From JAAZBV01 sp964499695 (lineage in GTDB: Bacteria > Desulfobacterota > DSM-4660 > Desulfatiglandales > HGW-15), in contig CAZCMD010000067.1 in the NCBI GenBank assembly GCA_964499695.1, positions 1 through 24,069 of the forward strand: a stretch of 24,069 nt of DNA, in the 5' to 3' direction. Positions 14,998-23,109 of this stretch are shown here, piece after piece; the first letter of the stretch is position 1, and the number at the start of each line of letters is the position of its first letter. The notes beneath the pieces were generated by a model, which was not told the origin of the DNA, did no database searches, and saw nothing but the letters and a program-made list of their open reading frames with translations. The position numbers and the translations under genes were made by a program.

Positions 14998-15633
14998 TTA
15001 CTCTACAGGTTTAGGCAGATCTGGCGGATAAAGATAAATCGGGTCCATTTCATATGTCCAGGGAAGTCCCCAGAACTGCCATCCGTAATGCCGGCGTTGT
15101 CTGTATCCGTTGATCTTGTTCTGCCTTGCAAGGTTTTTATACATTTTATCCTGGTTGGGGTCTTCAAAATATGGAAATTCCCTTCCCTCAAAGCCATCCT
15201 CAACATTAAAAACATTTACAAACCCATTTTCTACCAACTCCTTTGCGGCCAGGGCGCTTCTTTTGCCATCCCTGCAAATAATGAGGAGATTATCCGTCTT
15301 TTTAAAAACCTTGTTTATCTCGGCAAGAAATTCCGTATTCTTAAGATCATACTGGTATTCATACCTGTCATCTATCTTTGTCAGCTTGCCGGTCATCATC
15401 ATATAAGGAAACAGATATGCATTTTCCGGGTGACCTGTAAACTGATACTCCTCTCTTGTCCTTACATCAATCAGGAAGGTGTCGGGCCAGGTCTTGAGGC
15501 GGTCATAGGCATCTATGCTCATTATCTTTTTTACCTTAGAGGCATCCTGGGCACAAAGCATCCCTGCGGGCAATAAAACAATAAGCCCTGCAATTATCAG
15601 AAGAACCGTATAAAATAATCTTTTTCTATTCAT
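14998..15633 (-). CDS. Exported rhodanese-like domain protein
   Basis: The 211-aa product has a signal peptide (RLFYTVLLIIAGLIVLLPAG, cleavage likely after about 28) and a single rhodanese domain (about 35-155). The active-site loop is CRDGKRS with Cys120, and the IDVRTREEY block precedes it. A C-terminal tail rich in Tyr/Trp/Arg (about 160-211) is outside the domain. Rhodaneses transfer sulfane sulfur (thiosulfate or polysulfide) or act as sulfur carriers or phosphatases; an extracytoplasmic one fits a sulfur-metabolising bacterium. The GAAGGGAAAAGAATG context gives a good ribosome site. Upstream, TTGACA (15715..15710) and TATAAT (15680..15675) exist on the minus strand but are not spaced to each other. 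Confidence 0.87.
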   Translation of the reverse strand: MNRKRLFYTVLLIIAGLIVLLPAGMLCAQDASKVKKIMSIDAYDRLKTWPDTFLIDVRTREEYQFTGHPENAYLFPYMMMTGKLTKIDDRYEYQYDLKNTEFLAEINKVFKKTDNLLIICRDGKRSALAAKELVENGFVNVFNVEDGFEGREFPYFEDPNQDKMYKNLARQNKINGYRQRRHYGWQFWGLPWTYEMDPIYLYPPDLPKPVE

Positions 15634-16074
15634 TCTTTTCCCTTCCTGATATTTCCATGCAACATTTATGTGTAATTATATCAAAGAAATAATCCAGAGC
15701 TGTTTTGTTTGTCAATGGAAAACAGATCTCAGTGTCAACCACAGGATAATTGTCGGTCGTTATAGTTAGTTAGATATCAAAATGGCTGAAAGATGCCTGT
15801 AAAAATAATGTCAATACCTTGACTGTCCATAACAATATTTTTTGACGAAATCTGCCCTGCATGATTGAATTCGAAAATAAAACTACCTTCCTTTGAATAA
15901 GCATCCCTTGTGAATCCCTGTTTTTCTGACTAAAAACAGGTAAACATCAGACTGAATCTGAACAAATAATTATTTTTCACTTAAAACAAATAATGGGTAT
16001 ATTTATTGCAACAGAATATTACGAGGTAATTTTCAGGTTAATATAATAACTATCGTGGATATAACGGTAAAAGA
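15634..16074. other. Divergent intergenic region between rhodanese and CheD-like genes
   Basis: The 441-bp gap separates divergent genes and must hold both promoters. CCTGTTTTT (15917-15925) pairs perfectly with AAAAACAGG (15932-15940), a 9-bp stem with a 6-nt loop. No T-tract follows, so it is more likely an mRNA structure or an operator than a terminator. No gene was seen. Confidence 0.45.
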
Positions 16075-16512
16075 ATGCCAGAAACTTCAGTAAAGATAAT
16101 GCAGTGTTTGCTTGCAGACAAAGGGATATTGAAAATAGATCGAATAGGTGTAGGTGTCGGGATCCTTTTATATAACCAGGCGAAAAAGATAGGCATAGGC
16201 ATACATACCCTTGCCCCGCAGGCAGATTCTATAAATCCGCCAAATCCGGCCAAATATGCCGATACGGCAATAACATATGCCATAAAACTGTTTGAAAAGG
16301 AGGGCGCAGGACCTCCCTATACCGTTGCATTGGCAGGGGGTGCCACAATGGCAGGTTCACCTGTAAGTACAAATGTCGGCCTTAAGGTTGCGGAGGCGGC
16401 AAAGGCAGCCCTGGTAAAGGCCAAATTAAATATAAAAATCGATCAGACCGGCGGATCGAATATCCGCTCAATGACTCTGAATGTTGACACCGGGGAGATT
16501 CAGATAAAATAG
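16075..16512 (+). CDS. CheD-like protein lacking catalytic Cys and Thr
   Basis: The 145-aa product aligns along its length with CheD, the chemoreceptor glutamine deamidase. Matches are KIGIGIHTLAP (CheD: KVGAMAHVMLP), PAKYADTAI, the AGGATM block, the TGGSNIRSM block and the final DTGEIQIK. In CheD of Thermotoga the catalytic residues are Cys27, His44 and Thr21. Here, by gap-free alignment over this stretch, these positions are Gly27, His44 and Ile21. The nucleophile is gone, so deamidation is unlikely; the protein may keep a binding role, for example to receptors or a CheC-like phosphatase. The ATG has only a weak ribosome site. The HDOD gene follows 51 bp later and is probably co-transcribed. 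No other che genes are in the window. Confidence 0.75.
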   Translation: MPETSVKIMQCLLADKGILKIDRIGVGVGILLYNQAKKIGIGIHTLAPQADSINPPNPAKYADTAITYAIKLFEKEGAGPPYTVALAGGATMAGSPVSTNVGLKVAEAAKAALVKAKLNIKIDQTGGSNIRSMTLNVDTGEIQIK

Positions 16513-16563
16513 GTTGAACTCAAAGAGCTGAAACAGGCATATCACCCCGAGGAAAGGTTTATT

Positions 16564-17610
16564 ATGAAAATAAAATGTACAGGCTGTGGCAAGGTATATA
16601 ATATACCGGAAGAAAGGCTCCCATTCGGTGAAGTGGTATCTTTTCCATGCCCCGCATGCAAAAGCATTTTAAAGATAGATCTAAGGGAAAAATCAAATGG
16701 TGAGGCTGCTGCCCCCCAGGTTAACCGGGCCCCTGCACAGGCGGATGAGGAAAAAGAGTTCCCAAAGGGTGAAACTCTCCAGAAAATAATTATGCGCAGA
16801 CTTCAGGAGCTTCCGCCAATGCCCCAGGTAATGTTCAGGGCCAGGGAGGTTATGAATGATCCAAAATCCAATTTCAAGGCCCTTTCAGATATACTTGAAA
16901 CTGATCAGGCAATGGCAACAAGGGTTTTGAGGCTTGCCAACTCTGCTTATTACGGCCTTGCGGGCAAGGTCTCATCAGTACAGCATGCCTCGGTCCTTCT
17001 TGGCTACAAGACCGTAGGCGAAATAGTCTCCATGGCAGGATCTTCGACCCTCCTGGGTGCCTCCCTTGACGGGTACAAGCTTGATTCAGGGGATCTATGG
17101 CATCACTCAATGGCAGTAGCGCTGTCATCAAAGATAATAGCAAAGAAAATAAAACCTGAGGTGGAAAATGATGCCTTTGCCGCAGGACTTATACATGATG
17201 CAGGAAAGATCGTCCTGGATAAATACCTGCAGGAGAGGAACGCCCTTTTTGAAAATTTCATGAAGGAAGGAGACAAGACCTTTCTTGATGCGGAAAAACA
17301 TATCCTGGGTTTTGACCACTCGGAGATTGCGGCATTAATGTGCCAGAGCTGGAAGATGCCGAATACGCTTACGGCAGCGATATGCTACCATCATTACCCA
17401 TCAAGGTCCAAGGATAGCATACTCGCATATATAGTGCACGTTGCAGACTGCCTGTCACTGATGAGCGGTATAGGCACCGGTATTGACGGCATGCTTTACC
17501 AGATGGACAACGGGGCGCTCGGGTACCTCGGGCTTTCTGAAGATAAAATAAGCCCCATAATAGAAGAAACGGTTGATTCAATTCAGAAGATAACCAGTCA
17601 AATGGTATAG
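16564..17610 (+). CDS. Zinc-ribbon HDOD domain protein
   Basis: The 348-aa product starts with an MJ0042-type zinc ribbon: Cys5-x2-Cys8 and Cys29-x2-Cys32. A proline/alanine-rich linker (40-70) follows, then an HDOD domain (about 72-285) with LPPMPQVMFRAREVM, DQAMATRVLRLANSAYYG, SVQHASVLLGYKTV and the GLIHDAGKIVLDK block. HDOD proteins are non-catalytic HD relatives that act as signalling adaptors in motility, cell cycle and c-di-GMP networks; here a His-Asp pair is still visible. AGGAAAGG precedes the ATG at 16564. It lies in the same transcription unit as the CheD-like gene, which supports a role in signalling or motility. It converges on a small minus-strand gene 11 bp away. Confidence 0.85.
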   Translation: MKIKCTGCGKVYNIPEERLPFGEVVSFPCPACKSILKIDLREKSNGEAAAPQVNRAPAQADEEKEFPKGETLQKIIMRRLQELPPMPQVMFRAREVMNDPKSNFKALSDILETDQAMATRVLRLANSAYYGLAGKVSSVQHASVLLGYKTVGEIVSMAGSSTLLGASLDGYKLDSGDLWHHSMAVALSSKIIAKKIKPEVENDAFAAGLIHDAGKIVLDKYLQERNALFENFMKEGDKTFLDAEKHILGFDHSEIAALMCQSWKMPNTLTAAICYHHYPSRSKDSILAYIVHVADCLSLMSGIGTGIDGMLYQMDNGALGYLGLSEDKISPIIEETVDSIQKITSQMV

Positions 17611-17621
17611 TACTGCAGCTC

Positions 17622-17795
17622 CTATTTTACCGCGGTATCAACCCTTTCCCTGATACATGCAACAAGTTTTTCTATCTCATTCGCCTTAAGTTGTTCAAGA
17701 AAGCCCAAATCTATATCTGTATTTAAAATCCCCTTTAGGATTTCTATAAGTTTCTCTTTAGTCATGGGGGGCCTTTTTATAGGATTTCTTTTCAT
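17622..17795 (-). CDS. Small 57-aa helical protein, unknown function
   Basis: A minus-strand frame from ATG 17795 to TAG 17622 encodes 57 residues: a basic head MKRNPIKRPP, then two amphipathic helices around LIEILKGILNTDIDLGFLEQL and NEIEKLVACIRERVD (the first shown in parts: LIEILKGI, LNTDIDLGFL). An internal ATG at 17765 would give 47 aa but has no better ribosome site. The pattern (helix, TDxDLxFL, helix, LVACIRxRV) resembles small uncharacterised proteins I associate with Desulfobacterota, which makes it likely to be real. It ends 11 bp from the HDOD gene stop, tail to tail. The interval 17796-17901 contains nothing further of note. Confidence 0.55.
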   Translation of the reverse strand: MKRNPIKRPPMTKEKLIEILKGILNTDIDLGFLEQLKANEIEKLVACIRERVDTAVK

Positions 17796-17901
17796 TGGTC
17801 AATAAACTTGATAATATTTTTTTATTTGAAATATTATGCCCAACTCTGTTACTCATGGTAAAAAATTAAAGTGATTTTAATTAACTAAATATACGGATCA
17901 A

Positions 17902-18876
17902 ATGACCACACATCTTTTATCTTTTGTTTATTCAGACCTGGCACTTTACAGAGAAATTATCATACTGCTTTCACCTGTCAGGGTATACGTACCGTGGGGT
18001 ATTCATCCCCCTGAATATGAATATGATACTGAGATAACCATTTCATACCCTCCGGAAGAGTTAAGGCCGGTTGTGGACATTAACTTGCTTCTTGGTGAAT
18101 GTTACAACTGGGCATATGAGAGGGGAGAAAAAAGCCGTAATGAGATTATCAAAACCTGTTCAGTCCCTGTAACCGATGAGTCAATCCAGAACATCAGGGC
18201 GATCCTCTCAGGCAAACCTTCATCAGCCCCTTCCGAAAAGGAGATGACCATCAGGTGGCATATGCTCCTGCATCTTGCATGCAGGTTCGAAAAAGAGAGA
18301 AATGAGGCAGAGAGGATGATTGAGTCCTTAAGAATAAGACAGTCACCTCTTTTTAATAATGCAGACCTTGACGATAACGCCATCTACCCGCTTGAGACCC
18401 TTGCAGGCATGGGTATAGAACACTGTATTAATGAAGAAAATTTCAGGCAGCTCTTAAGGGCTTGGCAAGCTCTTTTTGGGGGATACACATGCGAGGGTGA
18501 TCTGTTTCTTGTTCTGAACCGGTCTCTTTTCGCCTTCCTTTGTGACGAATACAAAAATCTGTGCATCAATAAGGGGTTTCAGTTGCCAGAGGTTATTTCA
18601 TGTAAAATCCCTCTTATAGAGGTGCACAAGGATAAACCCGATGCCGTGGATGAGATCAGAGCCATTTTTTCATCCTTGGAATCAGGGGATTATCCCCCAC
18701 GTATTAGTGGCCTCCTGTCCGGTTATGGGGCCAGGCATGGCACTGTTAAGGGGATACCCCGTATCCATATTAGTGTCCTGCACATGAAAACTGACCCGGT
18801 AAAAGATGATACCCTGTTAAGCATGTTCTCAGGAAGATTCATTGTCCTTACAGAATTGATCAGCCATCCTGAATAA
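17902..18876 (+). CDS. Hypothetical protein, 324 aa, not recognised
   Basis: No family was recognised. The product is cytoplasmic by appearance (no signal peptide or membrane segment). It opens with MTTHLLSFVYSDLALYREII, then an aromatic/proline stretch (YVPWGIHPPEYEYD), a predominantly helical middle with ECYNWAYERGEKSRNEI and HLACRFEKERNEAERMIESL, and a C-terminal region (about 235-324) ending in FIVLTELISHPE. Two histidines and several cysteines are present but no metal motif. Codon use matches its neighbours. The ribosome site is not obvious (ACGGATCAAATG). A role near the downstream pilus ATPase is possible but there is no sequence support for it. Confidence 0.7.
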   Translation: MTTHLLSFVYSDLALYREIIILLSPVRVYVPWGIHPPEYEYDTEITISYPPEELRPVVDINLLLGECYNWAYERGEKSRNEIIKTCSVPVTDESIQNIRAILSGKPSSAPSEKEMTIRWHMLLHLACRFEKERNEAERMIESLRIRQSPLFNNADLDDNAIYPLETLAGMGIEHCINEENFRQLLRAWQALFGGYTCEGDLFLVLNRSLFAFLCDEYKNLCINKGFQLPEVISCKIPLIEVHKDKPDAVDEIRAIFSSLESGDYPPRISGLLSGYGARHGTVKGIPRIHISVLHMKTDPVKDDTLLSMFSGRFIVLTELISHPE

Positions 18877-19182
18877 ACAGCAGACAGACATCTTGAGAGA
18901 CCCCTGTAACGGGTTTCTTTACCCTTTAAAGCCATATTCAACCCTGCTATTTTAGCCTTATAATCAGGCAGTTAACTTTATTTAAGATAAGCTGATCTTT
19001 CATCTCAAGATTTTTACATAGTCTACCGATATAAGGTTTGAGTATTGTACTTGTATGAGTTTTTTATATCTCCCTTGCTCAAGATAATGATGCTAACTAT
19101 TTGATATTAAATTTTATTTTACTTCTTATTGTGCTTTTAATAAGGCAGGAATAAAGGAAAGGTTTTAACCAGACAAGGCAAA
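18877..19182. other. Intergenic region before the pilus ATPase gene
   Basis: About 306 bp without a gene. A weak stem ACCC (18900-18903) with GGGT (18911-18914) followed by TTTCTTT could end the upstream 324-aa gene's transcript. The rest is AT-rich and should contain the promoter of the ATPase gene; no good -35/-10 pair or sigma-54 site was found. Confidence 0.35.
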
Positions 19183-21464
19183 ATGGCAATTCCTCAAGCA
19201 AATAAACCATCACATTTAAAACCGGTACAGTCTCAGAATAAATTGAGCCTCAAGGCTACAATAAAGGACCAGTCAGGGGCAGGAAAGGCAAGGATCGGCG
19301 AGATCCTCTGCAAAGAAGGACATATAACCAGTAGTCAGCTTCAGGAGGCCCTGAATGTCCAGAAAAAAAGCAAAAGCCGCCTTGGGAGCATACTGCTCAG
19401 GCATGGTTATATAGAAGAAGAGACAATCGTCAATGTGTTGAGCCGTATCCATAATTACCCCTCTGCAACAAGCAGTGATTTTAACCCGAGCCCGGATGTG
19501 TTAAGGCTGTTGAGCTATGAGACCGCAAAACAGAACATGGCCTTCCCCATGGCAAAAAAGGAGCGCACACTTGAGATTGCCATGACCGAACCGACCGATA
19601 CAGCGGCGGTAGAGGCGATCCAGACCGAGGTCAGGATGGGTGTAAAGGTTTATGTAGCCTCTGAAAAGTCAATAATAGACGCCTATAAAAAATTCTACAA
19701 TATCAGCGATGAGGAGTATAAAAGCTTCTTTGCAAAGGTAGAAGAAAAGGATGAGGGAGACCTCCCCATTACCACGGTGGATGACTTTGGCTCACTGGTT
19801 TCAGAGGCCGTGGGCGACATGGAGCTTGAAGGCCCCATGGAAGACCAGATACAGGACGAGTTCTCTGCCGGTGACGCACCTATTATAAAGCTGGTTAATG
19901 GTATACTTGTAAAGGCAGTCACCGATGGCGTAAGCGACATCCATATTGAGCCCTTTGAAAAGGCGCTCCAGGTCAGGTACAGGCTTGACGGGTCACTCTA
20001 TAAATCCATGAACCTCCCTTTAACCATTAAAAACGGTCTTATATCCAGGATAAAGATCCTGGCCGGGCTTGATATATCAGAAAGAAGGGTGCCCCAGGAC
20101 GGCAGGATCAAGATGCGCATGGGAAAACATTCCGCGGTGGATTTTCGTGTTTCAACACTCCCCTGCCTTTTTGGTGAAAGCGTTGTAATGCGTATCCTTG
20201 ATAAGGGTGCCCTTAATGTTGACNNNNNNNNNNTACAAAGCTGGGTTTTGAATATGATACATTTGAGGCCCTTAAACGCTGTATTGACAGACCTTACGGC
20301 CTTCTACTTGTAACAGGGCCAACAGGATCAGGTAAAACCACTACACTTTACTCTGTTCTTAACGCACTCAACACCGAGGACACAAAGATACTTACAGCAG
20401 AAGACCCGGTTGAATTCAACTTCAAAGGCATTAATCAGGTCAATGTAAAGAATGAAGTCGGCATGACCTTTGCCGCTGCCCTAAAGGCATTCCTGCGTCA
20501 GGACCCTGAGATAATCATGGTCGGTGAAATAAGGGATATGGAGACAGCAGAGATAGCCATAAAGGCCGCTATGACCGGTCACCTTGTTTTCAGCACCCTT
20601 CATACCAACGACTGTCCTTCAACAATCGGGCGCTTAAGGGATATTGGTATTCCACCCTATATGCTGGCATCCGCTGTTACAATGGTTCTTTCACAGCGAC
20701 TGGTCAGAAAACTATGCCCAAAATGTAAAACCATTGAGACAAATTATGACCCTGAAGAGCTTGAAAAAATGGGTTTTTCAAAGGAAGAGATTCCTTCCCT
20801 CCAGATATACGGCCCCAAAGGGTGTCCGGAGTGTAATGGCGGGTATAAGGGCAGGGTTGGTCTTTATGAACTCATGGAGGTTACAGACGAGGTCGCAAAG
20901 GCCATAAATGCCAACATCCCGGAAGACCAGCTGAGAAAGATCGCCTGCCAGGAGGGGATGAAGACATTAAGAGAGGCTGGCCTTCAGAAGGTAAGGGAAG
21001 GGATGACCTCTGTAATTGAGATTTTAAAGAATACGGTAATCACAAAGGAGGCCCTGCCCGCCTACCTTATTAACCCTGATATAGAAAATTATGAGGATGG
21101 GGATATTATTATCCATGAAGGGAACAAGGACAAAGATTTCTTTAAACTTGTCCAGGGCTCATTAATAGTATCAAAACAGGGTAAAAAGATTGCAGAGATC
21201 ACTGAACCCGGGGAGTATTTCGGGGAGATGGCTGCAATATCAGGCGAACTCAGGTCTGCATCCATTATTTCAAAGGGGAGATCAGTGGTTAAACGGTTCC
21301 CCGGAGATAAACTCCATGAGATTATAGAAAAATACCCGGAGGTCTCAAAACACCTCTTCAGTGTGCTTGCAGCAAGACTCGGTTATGCAAACAAGATAAC
21401 CATAAAACTGGCAAATGATCTTACTGTGAAAAACGGTAACCCCGGTGCAAGAATCGGGGCATAA
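19183..21464 (+). CDS. PilB/GspE-type ATPase with N-terminal MshEN and C-terminal cNMP-binding domains
   Basis: The frame is split only by an assembly gap; both halves form one ~757-aa protein. It has an MshEN domain with two RxG-type repeats (37-60 and 66-89), the c-di-GMP-binding signature RLGxxLxxxGxI...LxxAL. The type II secretion/type IV pilus ATPase follows: N2 domain around 215-340, Walker A GPTGSGKT (376-383), Asp box AEDPVEF, Walker B region IIMVGEIRD, His box STLHTND, and zinc motif CPKC...CPEC. Residues about 629-730 form a CRP-type cyclic-nucleotide-binding domain (EDGDIIIHEGNKDKDFF, and FGEMAAISGELRSAS with the conserved Glu and Arg). It should power pilus extension or secretion at the inner membrane, tuned by second messengers. 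No pilC, pilT or gsp genes are adjacent, so its cognate machine is unknown. Confidence 0.88.
20224..20233. other. Assembly gap (10 N) inside the ATPase gene
   Basis: Ten N separate two halves that read in different frames as written. Before the gap the frame ends LNVD; after it the frame resumes at 20235 with TKLGFE. Homologues typically have only one residue between these blocks (for example LDMTKLGFE), so the real gap is probably 2 bases and at any rate 2 modulo 3. It is not a frameshift in the organism. Confidence 0.9.
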
Positions 21465-21634
21465 CCAATCGGATATCATTATTCTCAACTTATTGTATAT
21501 GCCACATTTTTATGATACAAAATGCAGCCATTAAAGGTTGTTCGAACAGCTATCTATAAAATAGGACTCTTAATGATTCTGTGACATTGAAACAGGTGGA
21601 TACAATATTGAATCTATCAGCAGAGGGGAAGAGA

Positions 21635-22966
21635 ATGACGCCTAATAAAGTAAAGACCTTTGTACTGGACACAAACGTAATCCTCCATGACAGTTCATGC
21701 ATCTATCACTTTCAGGAAAATGATATTGTAATCCCTATAACCGTGCTTGAAGAGCTTGATCAGTTTAAAAAGGGGAACTCATCCCTGAATTACCATGCCC
21801 GGGAATTTCTGCGCAACCTTGATTCTATTAGCGGAGACCTGATGTTTGAATCGGGTATCGAGATAGGGGAAGGGCACGGAAAGATCATGATCAAGCTTGA
21901 ACGTGAATTTCACCCTGACCTGAAGCTCAACTTTTCAACACAGAAGGCTGACCATCATGTGCTTAATCTCTGCTACCACCTTAATAAAGACAACCCCTCA
22001 AGGCAGGTGATACTTGTATCAAAGGATGTCAACCTGCGCATGAAGGCCAAGGCAGTAAACCTGACAGCACAGGATTACACCTCGGATCATGTAAAGGATG
22101 TATCGGCCCTGTATGAAGGGCTGAGGGTGGAGGAAAACATATCGGCTGAGGCCATAGACCTATTGTATCAGCAACCATATGAACTTGATCTTTCTGCCAT
22201 TAATTTTTCGTCAGCCCTTTTACCCAATCAGTTTCTTATACTCAAGAATGGCAAAAAGAGTGCACTTGGTGTTTTTGATTCTTCTATCAATAAAATAAAG
22301 AGAGTTGACAAGCGCACCGTGTACGGCATTACACCGAGGAACGCGGAACAGATCTTTGCCTTTGAGGCTTTGTTAAACCGGGACATCAAGCTTGTCACCA
22401 TTTCAGGGAAGGCAGGCACAGGTAAAACCCTGCTCGCCCTTGCCGCAGGGCTTGAAAACCACCGCTTTTACAGGCAGATGTTTCTTGCACGGCCTGTTGT
22501 GCCATTAAGTAACAAGGACATAGGGTATTTGCCAGGGGATATAAAATCAAAGCTTGACCCATATATGCAGCCGCTCTACGACAACCTGGGCGTTATACAG
22601 AATCAGTTTGAACAAACCGATGCAGACCACAAGAGGATCAAGGAGTATCTGGAATCGGAAAAGCTCGTGATCTCTCCCCTCTCATACATCAGGGGTAGAA
22701 GCCTTGTTAAGATATTCTTTATTGTGGATGAGGCCCAGAACCTTACTCCCCATGAGGTGAAAACGATTATAACCAGGGCGGGCGAAGGCACAAAGATAGT
22801 ATTCACCGGAGACATCTTCCAGATAGACCACCCATACCTTGACATGCACTCAAACGGCCTCTCCTACCTTATAGGTAAGATGCAGGGGCAGAAGATATAT
22901 TCACATATAACCCTCCAGAAGGGTGAAAGATCTGAACTCGCTGAGCTTGCAAGTGATCTGCTTTAG
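21635..22966 (+). CDS. PIN-PhoH ATPase/ribonuclease (PhoH-like protein)
   Basis: The ~443-aa product joins an N-terminal PIN domain (about 5-150: VLDTNVILHD, VIPITVLEELDQFKKG, STQKADHHVLNLCYHL, VSKDVNLRMKA) to a C-terminal PhoH domain (about 235-440). PhoH motifs are Walker A SGKAGTGKT, the GYLPGDIKSKLDPYMQP block, Walker B FFIVDEAQNL, and FTGDIFQIDHPYLD. Relatives such as PhoH2 couple ATP-driven RNA unwinding to RNA cleavage. An in-frame GTG at 21581 extends it by 18 codons, but ATG 21635 follows AGAGGGGAAGAGA, a strong ribosome site, and gives a length close to that of homologues such as YlaK. All PIN acidic residues look intact. It lies 170 bp past the ATPase stop; linkage to it is unclear. 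Confidence 0.9.
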   Translation: MTPNKVKTFVLDTNVILHDSSCIYHFQENDIVIPITVLEELDQFKKGNSSLNYHAREFLRNLDSISGDLMFESGIEIGEGHGKIMIKLEREFHPDLKLNFSTQKADHHVLNLCYHLNKDNPSRQVILVSKDVNLRMKAKAVNLTAQDYTSDHVKDVSALYEGLRVEENISAEAIDLLYQQPYELDLSAINFSSALLPNQFLILKNGKKSALGVFDSSINKIKRVDKRTVYGITPRNAEQIFAFEALLNRDIKLVTISGKAGTGKTLLALAAGLENHRFYRQMFLARPVVPLSNKDIGYLPGDIKSKLDPYMQPLYDNLGVIQNQFEQTDADHKRIKEYLESEKLVISPLSYIRGRSLVKIFFIVDEAQNLTPHEVKTIITRAGEGTKIVFTGDIFQIDHPYLDMHSNGLSYLIGKMQGQKIYSHITLQKGERSELAELASDLL

Positions 22967-22988
22967 ATGGCAGAATTACTGTATAAAC

Positions 22989-23008
22989 ATGTAGGGGCGC
23001 CCCTACAT
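22989..23008. repeat. 20-bp perfect palindrome (TGTAGGGGCG family)
   Basis: ATGTAGGGGC is followed directly by its exact reverse complement. It lies 22 bp past the PhoH stop. There is no T-tract after it and no loop in the symmetric form, so it is better read as a dispersed repeat than as a terminator. It shares GTAGGGGCG with the repeat at 24016-24037. Confidence 0.8.
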
Positions 23009-23109
23009 TGGGACAAAATAAGTTGATATATAAAAACAGCATGAGTAAGATAACCCCTTGCCAGGAACAGCCAGATTAAATCCACCAGATAAGTAAAGGG
23101 AGAATAAAA

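Noticed and set aside
15088..15576. 162-codon plus-strand open frame
   Set aside because: It lies wholly opposite the rhodanese gene and reads like reverse-complement hydrophobic codons; no start context.
20224..20463. Frameshift splitting the secretion ATPase into two genes
   Set aside because: The frame change coincides exactly with the ten N; motifs resume directly after the gap in the other frame, so it is an assembly artefact.
21581..21634. GTG start for the PhoH-like gene
   Set aside because: The extension is not conserved-looking and has a poor ribosome site, while ATG 21635 has a strong one and gives the family's usual length.
22989..23008. Intrinsic terminator for the PhoH gene
   Set aside because: The palindrome has no loop in its symmetric form and no T-tract after it, and it shares its core with another repeat 1 kb away.
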